Positions 1 to 8,810 of a stretch of 64,000 nucleotides of DNA are shown in pieces; the stretch's first letter is position 1; each line of letters opens with the position of its first letter. Source of the stretch: Prorocentrum cordatum. Taxonomy: Eukaryota > Sar > Dinophyceae > Prorocentrales > Prorocentraceae. The notes under the pieces are model-generated. The model did no database searches, had not been told where the DNA came from, and saw only the letters and a program-made list of their open reading frames with translations. The DNA lies in contig CAUYUJ010000858.1 in NCBI GenBank assembly GCA_963575745.1, positions 115,001 to 179,000 on the forward strand, read 5' to 3'. The position numbers and the translations under genes were made by a program.

Positions 1-348
1 CGGCTCGCCGTGACCGGTGGGTCACTACTGGCCAACCGTAGGAGGAGGCAAGAGGCTTCTTGGCGGGGCCCGGCGGTCTCTTAGAATGCCCATGAGACGG
101 CGGGGGGGGAAGCTTCGCCGAGGAGCCGCCAGCGACAGCGACAACGACGACCGCGACCACAGCTACGGCCAGATCTCGCTCGAAGTCGGGCCCCGCCCGG
201 GGTCACACCTCGGGCGGGTGGTCATGGGGGATGACCCACATGGGGGGTGAAGAAGAGGGCCCTCAAGGGGCCCTTTAGGACCCTTCCCCCAGTTGGGCCA
301 CCCCCCATTACCACCCGCCCGAACACCCTGGCTACCTGCTCACCTTCG
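1..348. other. unassigned GC-rich spacer
   Basis: No gene recognised. The short open frames here have no recognisable domain. The sequence is G/C-rich and ends at the left inverted repeat of a MITE-B copy. Confidence 0.4.
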
Positions 349-502
349 GTCGGGCGTGTCCCCCTACAAGCGAATTTCGAGCGAAAAACCTAGAATTCCC
401 CCAGCAATACCCCCAAATAGCAAAATAATACTAAAACAAATAGTCCCCATACTGTTTTTAAGATATTTTCGAATATTCCCCCTGTAGAGGGACAGGCCCG
501 AC
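349..502. mobile_element. MITE-B copy 1 (GTCGGGC termini)
   Basis: Short non-autonomous element with inverted ends. The left end reads GTCGGGCGTGTCCCCCTACA and the right end, reverse-complemented, reads GTCGGGCCTGTCCCTCTACA. The interior is A/T-rich and has no ORF. Each terminus itself contains a small palindrome (CCCCCTACAGGGGG type). Six more copies or partial copies lie in the window, which defines the family. Confidence 0.8.
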
Positions 503-539
503 TTAACATGCCAACCCGCCCGAACACCCTGGCCACCTT

Positions 540-910
540 CGGGAGCGGCCAAGAGGGGGGTGTCCAAGAGGGGGGGGGGGGGGCACATCATGGCCGGCGG
601 CATGTGCGCGGCCCAGCGGGGGGGCCAGGGACGTAATGAAATAAGCAGAGGCGCCACGAAATATGGGGAAATACAGGCCTCGGAACAAATTAGCGAACAC
701 ATGCCACATTCATCCGTCAACGCCTCCCCCTCCCCCCAATGTTCAAAGTTGGCGGTGGGTCTGACGAGATGCACTTCGACCGCAGTCTCCCCCGCGCGTG
801 CCAACGTTGAGTTTGGGGGGGAGGGGGAGTGTTCATTATTTGTTTCCCTCTACCGTATTATGGCCCCCGCCACGATACCCCCCCCCCTGGTCATCACCCC
901 TCTCTTTGCC
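540..910. repeat. dispersed repeat J, copy 1 (interrupted)
   Basis: The segment containing GGCCAAGAGGGGG, CATGGCCGGCGGCA and GTGCGCGGCCCA, followed by TATGGCCCCCG and GGTCATCACCCC, is repeated at 33420-33620. The second copy lacks the 182-bp middle block, so this copy carries a later insertion at 674-855. Confidence 0.7.
674..855. mobile_element. nested TIR element with TA target duplication
   Basis: The 182-bp block is absent from the second copy of repeat J. It is flanked by TA at 672-673 and 856-857. Its ends are imperfect inverted repeats: left GGAACAAATTAGCGAACA, right reverse-complemented GGAAACAAATAATGAACA. A TA duplication is the hallmark of Tc1/mariner transposition, so this is probably a mariner-type MITE. 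No ORF of its own is apparent. Confidence 0.7.
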
Positions 911-2421
911 GCCCCCGACACCTGCTCACCCCCGGCGCTCGGCGCCTGGCGGCCCCGGGGCCCGCAGCCCCGCGTGGCGAAAGCGCTCCTCGGAACCTCC
1001 CTCGATCGACCCTCCGTGGCGCGGCGGCGACGGCGACGGCGACGGCGCGACGCCGCCCCCTCGCGCGCACCCCGTCTCCGTTGGCTCGGAAGCCGGGCAA
1101 AGGGCTGCTAAATCCGTGGCTGCTAAAATCGACCTCCGGGAAGTTGTCTTCGCCCTTCCGGGAAGAAGCCCGTTGACTGTTTCGCGTGCCGCGCCTCATT
1201 CCGGGAAGCTGTTTCTTTCCTTCCGGGAGGGCCGTTTTAGCAGACACGGTTTTGGCAGCCCTCGCCCAGCTTTCGATTGGCTGAGAGCTCCGAATCCTCA
1301 GGGCTTGGAGGTGGTCAGAGGTGTATGGCTGCAGATTCTCGCGCTCCTGGGGCCCAGACCGGAGCCACGCCGGGCCGCAGTTCTCCTGGGCAACTTGAGC
1401 GTCCAGCCCTCCCGAACCATGAGGGCTGGGGGCGGTCAGACGCAGCAGCGGGTCCGCGCTCCCGGGGGGGGCCCAGACCGGAGTTGCCCCAGACCGCAGC
1501 TATCCCGGATGATTCACGCGTGCAGGGGGTGGCGCGGGGGTGTGGCAGCGCGACGACGGAGAGGCTGTCTGAGAAGGCCAGCGACTACCTGGAAGCCCTC
1601 CCTGCTTCTGGGGCGGCGACTTCTGAGAAGCATCACGACGCATCCAAGAGGGCCCCCAGCGCCCCCCTCGCGCCACCCTCGTTGTGCGCGCCGCCAATTT
1701 CGGCGCGACGTCCTGTCCTGGCGGGCCTCCTGCGGCTGCCTCAGCGAGCTGCGCGCCTCAAAGATCTCCTCCAGCGCACCAAGAACCTCTCGGCGGGGCC
1801 CCAGGAGGGGCTCATCATCCTCTCTCGGAAAGACTTCACGCAAAGTAGGGCGCCGAAGGATCTCGCGACAAGCCCGAAAGCAGCCATAGGCCCAAGGCAG
1901 AGGCCGAAAGAGAAGGGCAGAGAAGAAGGAAACGGGTCCAGCAACAACTATGCCACCAGCCCACTGGGCGTAGGTGGCTCAGGGAATTGACAATTACACA
2001 TCCCTTCTTATCCTTCGGGAATGGGTTTACTGTATCATTGACCCTGATCAATAGTGAGCCCCTCCCCCACTTGACCGGTGGCCGGCCAGGAACCATGACC
2101 CCCCCCCACCCACCCGTGCATAAAAGTCTCGTCAAAAATAAATTCCAACGCTGTTCAAAATCGAAGCGCTCGATGGTTCAGTCACTTGTCAGAAAACGCG
2201 TTCTGCAATGTTGTGAGGGCACTGCCGGATGTCGGACGCCCCTGCGTCTGGGCCGCATAGCTACCTCACCCAGCATTGAAGTAGCGCCCACCACGTGAGC
2301 ACCGAACACAAAAGCCGCCAAGGTATTGTTTGACGAGCCTTGCAACAACATCAAAACAAATGTGTACTCAAGCTGGGACAAGAGCTTGGACCATGCGCGA
2401 GGGGGGGGAGCGATCACGTTT
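911..2421. other. unassigned GC-rich stretch with one open frame
   Basis: A plus-strand frame at 1277-1990 (237 codons, first ATG at 1277) stays open through Ala/Arg/Gly/Pro-rich sequence without a recognisable domain. A minus-strand frame at 1514-1843 contains VLGALEEIFEARSSL, which could be a helical exon. Neither can be assigned. The 2050-2115 part resembles the AT-poor end of the macrosatellite at 46.8-48.9 kb (ACCGG..GCCAGGAACCATGACC). Confidence 0.25.
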
Positions 2422-2585
2422 GAAGGGGCCCTGGGACACATACATAAATAGACACACATAACAGGATTCCTCATATTTCCCCATACTTCCTGGATTTGCG
2501 TCTTCTCCCCCACTGCCCATAGTTTCCCATATTTTCTGTGGAATCGACGATTGATTGTGTCTTGTTGTGTGATTTGTTTCCCCCC
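2422..2585. mobile_element. MITE-A copy 1
   Basis: Shares the MITE-A plan: GAAGGGGCCCTGGGACACA, then C/A-rich CACA..AAATA repeats, TTTCCCATATTTTC, then ATCGACGATT and TTGTGTCT. This copy is diverged at the right end. Six copies occur in the window. Confidence 0.75.
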
Positions 2586-3285
2586 GGACGTTACGCTGTT
2601 TCTGGCAGGGACGGCGGGGGTGCCAGGATCTTGCCCGATGCGCGCAGGCCCAAGGCCCCCGTCGAAAAGCGATGCTCACCGCACCCTGCCACAGCATCCT
2701 GGACCACGGGCGGGGGCCCAGCGACTGCTCTGCCCTGTGCTGGCCAGGGGAGGCGGGTTGTCTTACAGCAGTGATGAGGCAAATCCAAATCGTGTTGATA
2801 AGTATGACGCTGATAGGTAGAACAGTCACACTACGAAGCATCACAACCTTACGAATAGTAATCACACGCACGACGCCGACAAACGTGCGGGGAATGGACG
2901 CCCGAGCGACGGCGAGGCGGCTGTCTCGGGCCGCCGCCCGCTCGCGCCGCGCCCGCTCGCCACCTGCCGACGCACGATGTCATCGGAAGGGGCCCCCCCT
3001 GCCAAAAAACACATGCAGTGTGACCGTGGGTGCACACGCCACGCACAATGCTGACCAACCCGCCGCCACTTCCCAGCGCTTCTTCTTGGAGGAGGAGGAG
3101 GAGGAGGAGGAGGAGGATGAGGAGGGCCTAAAATCAGGTCGTCCCGACGCGTGCGGTCCCGGGTGCTGGCGCCCCTGGCACACCCTGCCGTGCGCCGCGC
3201 ACGCGGAGCACCTCGCGCGGGTGGAACAAGCGAGCCCGAGGTGCCAAGGGAACCTCCCCAAGGACGCCCCCCTGAGATGTCAACT
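2586..3285. other. spacer with macrosatellite-like fragment and short (GGA)n
   Basis: At about 2590-2660 there is a fragment (GGCAGGGACGGCGGGG, GATGCGCGCAGGCCCA) also found in the tandem units at 47-48.5 kb. A (GGA)n run lies at 3088-3123. I see no gene. Confidence 0.4.
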
Positions 3286-3446
3286 GAAGGGGAACTGGGA
3301 CACACACATCAATACACACAAATAGAAATATCCCCCTTATTTTCCCACATTTTCTGGGCTTTTGTCTTCCCCCCCACGTCCCATATGTTCCCATATGTTC
3401 TGGGAATCGCCGATGAATTGTGTCTGTGTGTTTTTTCCCCTCCTGA
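3286..3446. mobile_element. MITE-A copy 2
   Basis: Full-length copy from GAAGGGGAACTGGGACACA to TTTTTTCCCCTCCTGA. Read on the minus strand it starts TCAG|GAGGGG and ends CCCCTTCAG. Those termini resemble a GA-AG intron, although no coding flank can be confirmed here. Confidence 0.8.
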
Positions 3447-4403
3447 TCAACATCACCCTCGAACCTGAGAGACACCAATGTTTTGTGGCTTCTCGCCTCG
3501 TTCGCTTCCCATTGGCTGGTGAGGCCTCAACGTGGCTCCGAACTCGCCCAGGAGAGCCTTTCTTACGAGGGCCCCAAAACGGGCCCACGTGTGCCCGAGA
3601 GCGCCCTAAGAGCGCCCCACGAGGGCGCCAAGATGCGACGTTTCGACCTTCGACAGATGGGTTGTAATTTGCCCCCCACTTTTTATGATAAATGACCTCC
3701 AAAATTGAGCTAAATTCCTCAAGGAATTGGCTGGGTATGCCAGGCGAAACCTTGGCATACCCACCAAACTCCTTCAGGAAGACGAGGGCGATGCCCGAAG
3801 TGCAACACACTGCTTGAGGAAATCACGAGGAGCTGGAGCCATGAACGCGGCGACCCGAGAGCGAGACCGAAGGCCGACATCCAGGCGTTGCGAGAGGCTC
3901 ACGACAGGTGCTTCGCCGAGCAACACAACTGCCTGGGGCCAGCGGCGCGACGCGATCTAGCCATCGACTCTGCCCTCGGTCTCGCCTGGTCTCGCCCTGC
4001 TTTCGCCTGGGCTCGCCCTGGCTTCGGCCGGTGTCGCCCTTTGGTTTCGCTCGGCTCCGCTCAGCTTTGCCTGGCGCGTGAAAGCGAGGCCATCGCTATG
4101 GCTGGGCCGTGGGGGAAGCCAGGTAGATGCCGAATTTGAGCGACAGGTGCTTATGCCTCGTCTCGGGCCAAGTGGACTCTCGCGGGAGGGCGGGGCTCGA
4201 GAAAAAAAACGCACCGACATCAGGTCGGGAGCTCCGGTCGTGATTTTGTTGCGGACTCGTGCTCTTTCGGGGCGTCGTTGAATACGTGGAGGTTGGTCAA
4301 GGCCTCAAAGGCCGCATGACTGCGCAAGTAGACGCATGCTTACAAAGTAAGCGCGCTCGTGGAAGACACCACCCCCTCCTCCACCACTTAGGATGCACTG
4401 AAC
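3447..4403. other. spacer downstream of the LRR exons
   Basis: No recognised gene. It contains C/T-rich degenerate repeats near 3960-4070 (CTCGCCTGG, TTCGCCTGGG units). On the minus strand this is the intron or 3' region that starts with the GT donor of the LRR exon ending at 4404. Confidence 0.4.
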
Positions 4404-4685
4404 CTCGCCGTCGACCCGATTCCTCTCGAGCGAGAGCGTCTCCAGAAACTCGTTGGCCTGCAGCGCCTTGGCCAGTTGCCCCACTCCAGCGTTCCCGATG
4501 TCGTTGCCGCTGAGGTCAAGCTCCTGCAGGTGGCGGTTTGCGGGCAGGCCAACAGCCAACCCCGCCGCACCCGCATCGCCGATGCGATTGTCCTGCAGGC
4601 ACAGCGTGGCGAGCTTCCTGTTCTTGAGCAGTGCCTCGCCCAGGGCGCCCGCGCCTGGGTTGCCCAGGCCGTTACCGCTCAGCTC
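4404..4685 (-). CDS. LRR protein, exon with about 3.4 leucine-rich repeats
   Basis: This minus-strand exon encodes consecutive 28-residue repeats of the ribonuclease-inhibitor/NLRC type. The pattern LxxLxLxxNxIGDxGAxxLAxAL is seen in LATLCLQDNRIGDAGA, LQELDLSGNDIGNAGV and LETLSLERNRV. The repeats form a curved solenoid normally used for protein-protein contact. I place the 5' edge after CTCTCAG (acceptor) and the 3' edge before GTTCAG (donor GAG|GTTCAG, phase 0). Both edges keep the repeat register. The exon joins the exon at 5142-5354 across a 456-bp intron. No effector domain is visible, so the function is unknown. Third positions are G/C-rich. Coding status is well supported; expression is not shown. 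Confidence 0.85.
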
Positions 4686-4728
4686 CTGAGAGGCAACGAC
4701 AGGGGGGGGCCAGCCCAGGGGGGAAGCC

Positions 4729-4855
4729 TCGACCTGGAATCGGCGATACCTCGCCGATGCATCGGCGATAGGGCCCCCGGTGGCGAACCCGCACAGTCCA
4801 GGGCGGGGCGGGCTATCGGGCCCCTGTCGGCGATTCATGGGCGATTGCGGGTCGA
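4729..4855. mobile_element. MITE-M copy 1 (TCGACC termini, GGCGAT-rich)
   Basis: Inverted ends TCGACCTGGAATCGGCGAT and, reverse-complemented from the right, TCGACCCGCAATCGCCCAT. The interior has many CGATGCATCGGCG palindromes and a GGGCCC..GGGCCC pair. Related copies lie at 12828-12958, 15987-16110 and 42168-42288. Confidence 0.65.
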
Positions 4856-4884
4856 TGCATCCCCCCCCCCTGAGCCTACAAACC

Positions 4885-5060
4885 CGCAGCGTTGCCCCTT
4901 GGTTTTCGGGTCATAACCGGGCTCCCCGGCGGACGTTCGGGACAGGTCCGACATCCCCGGAACGCTCTCGACGGGGCACAGATGATGGAGATCGCCCCGG
5001 GCCCCGGAAAGTGTCGAAAACAATGGAAACTATCGAAATCTCCCCCCCAACTAACGATGT
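4885..5060. repeat. dispersed repeat N, copy 1
   Basis: TTTTCGGGTCATAACCGGGC, then CCCCGGCGG, CGTTCGGGAC, CCCCGGAACGC and AATGGAAAC. Counterparts are at about 19165-19385 (TTTTGCGGGTCATAACTCGG), 13265-13345 and 42648-42700. Copies are diverged and I found no clear TIRs. Confidence 0.55.
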
Positions 5061-5141
5061 CCCCGATGGAATTCTCGCCCTATGTACCCTGAGCCTAGCC
5101 CCACTTGAGCCTGTCCCCCTCTTAGCGTGGCCCCTGAGCTC

Positions 5142-5354
5142 CAGCTCCGTCAGCCCCCGGTTGCTCTCGAGGGCCTCCGCGAGCGCTGCGGCGCCCTCGT
5201 CGCCGACGCGGTTGTCGCGGAGGCTCAGCATCGCGGGCGCCCGGGCCCCGGCGAGTGCCCTCGCAAGGTGGCGGCAGCCGGTGGGGCCCAAGCCGTTGCG
5301 GCCAATACATAGCTCCTTCAACGCCCGGGCCCGCGGCAGCGCCGTGGCCAGCGC
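5142..5354 (-). CDS. LRR protein, exon with about 2.5 leucine-rich repeats
   Basis: Encodes LRR units beginning ALATALPRARALKELCIG and continuing MLSLRDNRVGDEGAAALAEAL. The first base, 5354, follows an AG acceptor (CATGAG|GCGCTGG). The last base, 5142, precedes the GA-type intron. The exon starts and ends in phase 0. Its two neighbours splice to it without loss or gain of a residue in the 28-residue period, strong internal evidence that both junctions are right. It belongs to the same protein as the exons at 4404-4685 and 5517-5600. Confidence 0.85.
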
Positions 5355-5516
5355 CTCATGACCAACATCGAGCTCATCCCTATCCCTAAGATTGGCAAGC
5401 CCACGGTGACCGCAATCAGGCATGAGCCCTCAGAGAAACTCGGGGAATCCTGCAGATCAGCACCGAGATGCGGTGATGGCAACCATAGGGATGGGGATAT
5501 GCTTCAGGCTGGTAAC
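5355..5516 (-). mobile_element. introner: TIR element acting as a spliced intron (family F copy 1)
   Basis: The element proper is 5358-5515. On the coding (minus) strand it is flanked by GAGG on both sides (5516-5519 and 5354-5357). Using one GAGG for the donor (GCCGAG|GTTACC) and the other for the acceptor (CATGAG|GCGCTG) removes exactly element plus one duplication, 162 bp. This restores the LRR reading GAE-ALA at a perfect 28-residue period. The ends are inverted repeats: GGTTACCAGCCTGAAGCATA against the degenerate CATGACCAACATCGAGCTCA, both followed by TCCC(T/C)ATCCC. A second copy lies at 45138-45294. Confidence 0.88.
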
Positions 5517-5600
5517 CTCGGCCCCCTGGTCCCCCAGGCCGCAGCGCGTGAGGTCGAGGTCCTCGATTGGGAAGGCTTCGGGTTGCGCACAAGCAGCCCT
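5517..5600 (-). CDS. LRR protein, exon (5' edge uncertain)
   Basis: Encodes IEDLDLTRCGLGDQGAE immediately before the GT donor of the introner. The 3' edge at 5517 is secure. The 5' edge is not: candidate acceptors lie at AATCGAG and CCCGAAG upstream on the minus strand, and the frame stays open for about 15 further codons (PGRAACAQPEAFP). A MITE-B copy begins about 30 bp upstream. Confidence 0.75.
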
Positions 5601-5632
5601 CCCAGGTGGTCCCGGCTCTGGACTGGCCTCAG

Positions 5633-5784
5633 GTCGAGCGTGTCCTCTTACAGGGGGATTCTGGACGACTAATAAAACATACTTGCAAAATACCCCCAAA
5701 TGGCAAAAACATAATCAACAAATCGTCCCCATAATATTTTTTCACTATTTTTGAATATTCCCCCTGTAGGGGGACACGCCCGAC
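5633..5784. mobile_element. MITE-B copy 2
   Basis: Left GTCGAGCGTGTCCTCTTACA, right reverse-complemented GTCGGGCGTGTCCCCCTACA, with an A/T-rich core. On the minus strand it is bounded by AAG|GTCGGG and CTGAG|GCC, so it could be spliced, but the flanking frame is not convincingly coding. Confidence 0.8.
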
Positions 5785-5809
5785 CTTAGCCTTGCCTCAG
5801 CAGACCCCC

Positions 5810-5901
5810 CGAGTAGTCCGGGGCGGTCTCGACACGCGGAGCGTCCCCGGGGCGCCGCCGGAGGCGGCAGCAGGGCGCTGAGACCGTCCCTGACTACTCG
5901 G
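5810..5901. mobile_element. foldback element L, about 92 bp
   Basis: The arms CCGAGTAGTC and GGGCGGTCTC (left) are mirrored at the right as GAGACCGTCCCTGACTACTCGG. The centre is a second hairpin (GGCGCCGCCGGAGGCGGC). Only one copy seen. Confidence 0.6.
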
Positions 5902-6230
5902 TCGGGTGTTGCTAGAAGTGCCCCTGGCCCAAGCTGCCCCCAGCTTGTCGCGCCATCGTGGAGCCCCTGGGGTCCTCTGGGCCTCGTGATAAGGGGTGCT
6001 CTGGAGGCCAGCTGGGCCACCCCGAGCATCCTGGGGGCACCTGGTAGTTACCCGGGGGGCCTGTCGAGGCCCAGCGGGACTACCTGTGGGAGCCGCCTCT
6101 GCGCAGAGCCCCCGAAAGCCGTACCGTCCTCGATGCTGCTGTGCGGGTGGAGGTTCTGTGCCACCTGACCGGCGCCAGCACCCCCCCCCATATGGGCTCC
6201 CCTGCGCTGGCCCCCTCTCCAGGGGGGGAG

Positions 6231-6353
6231 GGGGAGGAGGAGGAGGAGGAGGAGGAGGAGGAGGAGGAGGAGGAGGAGGAGGAGGAGGAGGAGGAGGAGG
6301 AGGAGGAGGAGGAGGAGGCGGAGGAGGAGGAGGAGGAGGAGGAGGAGGAGGAG
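6231..6353. repeat. (GGA)n microsatellite
   Basis: About 120 bp of near-perfect GGA/GAG triplets, giving spurious poly-Glu, poly-Gly and poly-Leu frames. The flanks 5902-6230 and 6354-6914 hold no gene that I recognise. Confidence 0.95.
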
Positions 6354-6914
6354 TGCTTCCACTGCCCTAATCACACACACTTGGCGGAGGTCCGCGCGTG
6401 CCTCTGGCACCGGCGCCGGGCCCCCCTCGCGGCCGCCTCCCGCGACACCCCCTGGCGCACTCCGTGCGCCAGAGAGGGGTTCCAGCGCCGATCCGGGACA
6501 TCCGGGCGGACCTCCGAAGGAGCACCTTCACTCTTTGAAAACAGCCTGTCTGTAAGGTCTCGATACTATTCTCCCACCGCCCGGTGAGGGACGCGGGCGC
6601 CCCTAGACCAAGAGCCCAGGCTCCCCCCCGTTGTACCCCCCTCCAGGCCACTTTTTAAACCTGTCTCGGGTGCTGCTGCCGCAGGGGAGTCATCATACGC
6701 TTTCTCCTTCGGCGACAAGCCCTCTCGTCAAGCGCGCCCGCGGTCTAAACCAACTGAGCACTGAGATGCTGAGGGGGAAGCGCTGAGACGGTCCTAATTA
6801 GGGCCTGGAAGCGGCCCCGGGAGGCCAGGGTGCAGGAAAACGCCGCGGTTGGGTCGCATCGTCGGAGGTCTGGGCTCGTCGCGCCCGAGAGCCCCTCTGC
6901 ACAGGGGCGCCCCG

Positions 6915-7055
6915 CACCGAGACTGCTGCTCCCTGGACCTGTCCCGAGGGGCGTTCGGGCGAGAACTCCGTCGCGAAGCCAGCCGTGGCGACGAGGATCT
7001 CCCAGGAGGCCCCCCAGGAAAGCGGAAAAGAGGCAAGGGTCGCGGTATCGGTACC
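6915..7055. mobile_element. MITE-C copy 1 (GGTACC termini)
   Basis: The right end CGCGGTATCGGTACC mirrors a degraded left end CACCGAGACTGCTGCTCCC. The interior shares GCGAAGCCAGCCGTGGCGAC with the other four copies. On the minus strand the element begins directly after AGAAG as G|GTACCG, a possible GT donor. Confidence 0.7.
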
Positions 7056-7320
7056 TTCTCCTCTGGCCACTCTCTCTGGAGCGCCCTCAAACCGTGAGTG
7101 GCCCAACCAGGGCCAGTGCAGACCCGGCTCAGCCAGCTTCACAAACATGCGCTGCAATGTGTTGGGGGCCTCCCGAGCCCGGCCCCAAGCATGTGCAAAG
7201 TCTGCCTGCAAGGCCGCGAGCGGCTCCCAAGGCCGGCTTGGCCAGATGCCGCCTCTGCAGGATCCTGCGGGATCCGGCGTTCTGGCCGAGCCCCGTTTGT
7301 GCTGAACCCCGCTACGCCAG
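7056..7320 (-). other. possible minus-strand coding exon, unassigned
   Basis: The minus frame reads through LQADFAHAWGRAREAP and TLQRMFVKLAEPGLHW. The residue mix is balanced, unlike the surrounding repeats. It lies between MITE-C copy 1 and MITE-E copy 1 and could be an exon. It is not an LRR and I do not recognise it. Confidence 0.3.
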
Positions 7321-7330
7321 ACGCCTCCAT

Positions 7331-7516
7331 GACGGGGTCAGAGCAGACGGGGCACGAAGGTCGCGCCGCATCGCCGATGCACCACCGAGGCCTCGGCGAC
7401 GTCGCAGATGCCTCGGCGACGTCGGCGCAGAGAAAAACGGGCTCCACATCGAGCCGCATCGGCGACGCATCGGCGACGCGGCACAATCCTCCGACCCCAT
7501 CGTCTCCGACCCCATC
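7331..7516. mobile_element. MITE-E copy 1 (GATGGGGTC termini)
   Basis: Left GACGGGGTCAGAGCAGACGG, right reverse-complemented GATGGGGTCGGAGACGATGG. Each end carries two GGGGTC motifs. The interior is a run of CGGCGACG/CATCGGCG motifs with a conserved GGGCTCCACATCGAGCCGC block. Copies also at 34173-34392 and 41339-41522. Confidence 0.8.
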
Positions 7517-7773
7517 TGGGAGACTTCTACTACATGCGCCCCGACCGAACTCTGCGGCGAGCGAGGGGGGGAAGCGAGAAGGAGAAGCTCAGAAGGCTCG
7601 GAAGTCCCCGGGCCTTCTGAGAAGTCTTCCCAAGCCCTCTCCGAAGACACGGAACACCTCTCCGCAGGCCAGAGGGCCTGTGAGAAGTCCCGCCGCCTTC
7701 GGAGAGGGCTCTCTGCTCTTCACTTCCCCCCCTCGCTCGCCGCGGACTTGCTATTACTTGCGGAAGTCAAAAA

Positions 7774-7919
7774 GGTACCGATACCGCCACTCCCCCGGAC
7801 CTCTCCCGGGGTGCGTTCTGACCAGAATCTCGAGGCGAAGCCAGCCGTGGCGACGAGGGCCTCCGAGGAGGCCCCCCACAGAGGGGAAAAAACGGGCGGG
7901 GGGTAGCGGTATGGGTACC
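7774..7919. mobile_element. MITE-C copy 2 (intact)
   Basis: Clean TIRs: left GGTACCGATACCGCCAC, right reverse-complemented GGTACCCATACCGCTAC. The interior GTGCGTTCTGACCAGAATC is the uninterrupted reference for the nested insertion at 36638-36764. Confidence 0.85.
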
Positions 7920-7954
7920 TTGTCCTCCTCTGAAGTGCTCCTGCTCTTGCCCGA

Positions 7955-8021
7955 GGAGGAGGAGGAGAAGGAGGAGGAGGAGGAGGCGGAGGAGGCGGAG
8001 GAGGAGGAGGAGGAGGAGGAC
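7955..8021. repeat. (GGA)n microsatellite at an exon edge
   Basis: GGA triplets that run up to the candidate GT donor of the LRR exon at 8022. On the minus strand the intron therefore starts GTCCTCCTCC. Confidence 0.85.
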
Positions 8022-8194
8022 CTTGACGGCGCCCCCGGCGCCGATGCCCTCGTTGCCGAAGAGGCTCAGCCTCGCGGCGCCGCGGCCCGCGGCGAGCGCG
8101 GCGGCGAGGAGGCCCGCGGCCTCGGGGCCGAGGCCGCAGCGCCCGAGGTCCAGGTCCCGCAGCGCGGAGGGCGCCCCCAGCGCGCCTGGGAGGC
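8022..8194 (-). CDS. LRR exon (about 2 repeats)
   Basis: Minus-strand reading ALRDLDLGRCGLGPEAAG, then ARLSLFGNEGIGAGGA, two LRR units with the expected spacing. Acceptor candidates are AAAAG|GCC (start 8194) or CCCAG|GCG (start 8185). The donor candidate is CAAG|GTCC at 8022/8021. Both sides are microsatellite: (GGA)n on the sense side before the acceptor and (TCC)n after the donor. Probably part of the same LRR gene or family as the 4.4-5.6 kb exons. Confidence 0.65.
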
Positions 8195-8204
8195 CTTTTC
8201 CTTC

Positions 8205-8360
8205 TCCTCCACCTCCTCCTCCTCCTCCCCTTCCCCCTCCTCCTCCCCCTCCCCCTCCTCCTCCCTCTCTTCGTCCCCCTCCTGTCCCCCTTTCCCCTCC
8301 CCCTTCCCCTCCCCCTCCGCCTCCTCCTCCTCCTCCTTCTCCTCCTTCTCCTCCTTCTTC
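8205..8360. repeat. (TCC)n-rich microsatellite
   Basis: Imperfect CTCCTCC/CCCCTCC run, about 155 bp, directly upstream (minus sense) of the LRR exon. It produces low-complexity frames only. Confidence 0.9.
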
Positions 8361-8639
8361 CCTGTGGCCACGAACAAAACCCGTCCCCAGCCCAAAAAGC
8401 GCGGATTCACCAAGGATTCGAAGATCGGCCACAGATTTCGGGGTACATGTTGCATTCGTCGTCGTCGCCCTGGTAGAACCCCACCCCAAAGTCTCCCTCC
8501 CCGAGGTCTCGAGGAGCCTGCACTTTGTCTTGGCCCTCGCGTTTTTGGGGTTGGGCATCTGTTTTGACTTAGTGAAGCTGTGGCAAGACGAGGCCAGGAC
8601 GAGGATACCACTAGAGGAGAACGAACTATGCACGTACAC

Positions 8640-8770
8640 CTATGCTGGCCAGGCCCATCCTGAGCCCAGGATCGGTGCATGCGCCCTCCTACCTTGGCCA
8701 GGAAGGCATATGCACCGATCCTTGGTCAAGGATGGGCCTTGCCAGGATCGGTGCATGTTAACAGTTCTCT
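8640..8770. repeat. inverted repeats of AGGATCGGTGCAT
   Basis: AGGATCGGTGCATG occurs twice in direct orientation (about 8668 and 8743) and once inverted (ATGCACCGATCCTTGG, about 8708). GGCCAGGCCCATCC/GGATGGGCCTTGCC form a further inverted pair. Probably a short foldback element; a single locus. Confidence 0.5.
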
Positions 8771-8810
8771 TCGCCCGAACCACCCGGGTGAGGACTAATT
8801 CTGGCGTGTC

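Larger units (their letters stand above)
4686..5141 (-). other. intron with GA-AG ends, filled with repeats
   Basis: Placed because joining 5142 to 4685 restores an uninterrupted 28-residue LRR period (LTEL joined to ELSGNGLG). The intron then starts GAGCTCAGG and ends CTCTCAG, a GA donor as reported for dinoflagellates. GAGCT occurs at the intron start and again at the start of the next exon, which looks like a target-site duplication. The intron contains MITE-M (4729-4855) and a repeat-N fragment (about 4885-5060). Confidence 0.7.

Noticed and set aside
1277-1990. 237-codon plus-strand protein
   Set aside because: Ala/Arg/Gly/Pro composition follows from GC content; no domain, splice or conservation evidence, so mentioned only as an open frame.
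5633-5784. MITE-B copy 2 as an intron (AAG|GTCGGG to CTGAG|GCC)
   Set aside because: The upstream sequence is itself a foldback element and the frame does not connect to the LRR reading; left as a plain element.
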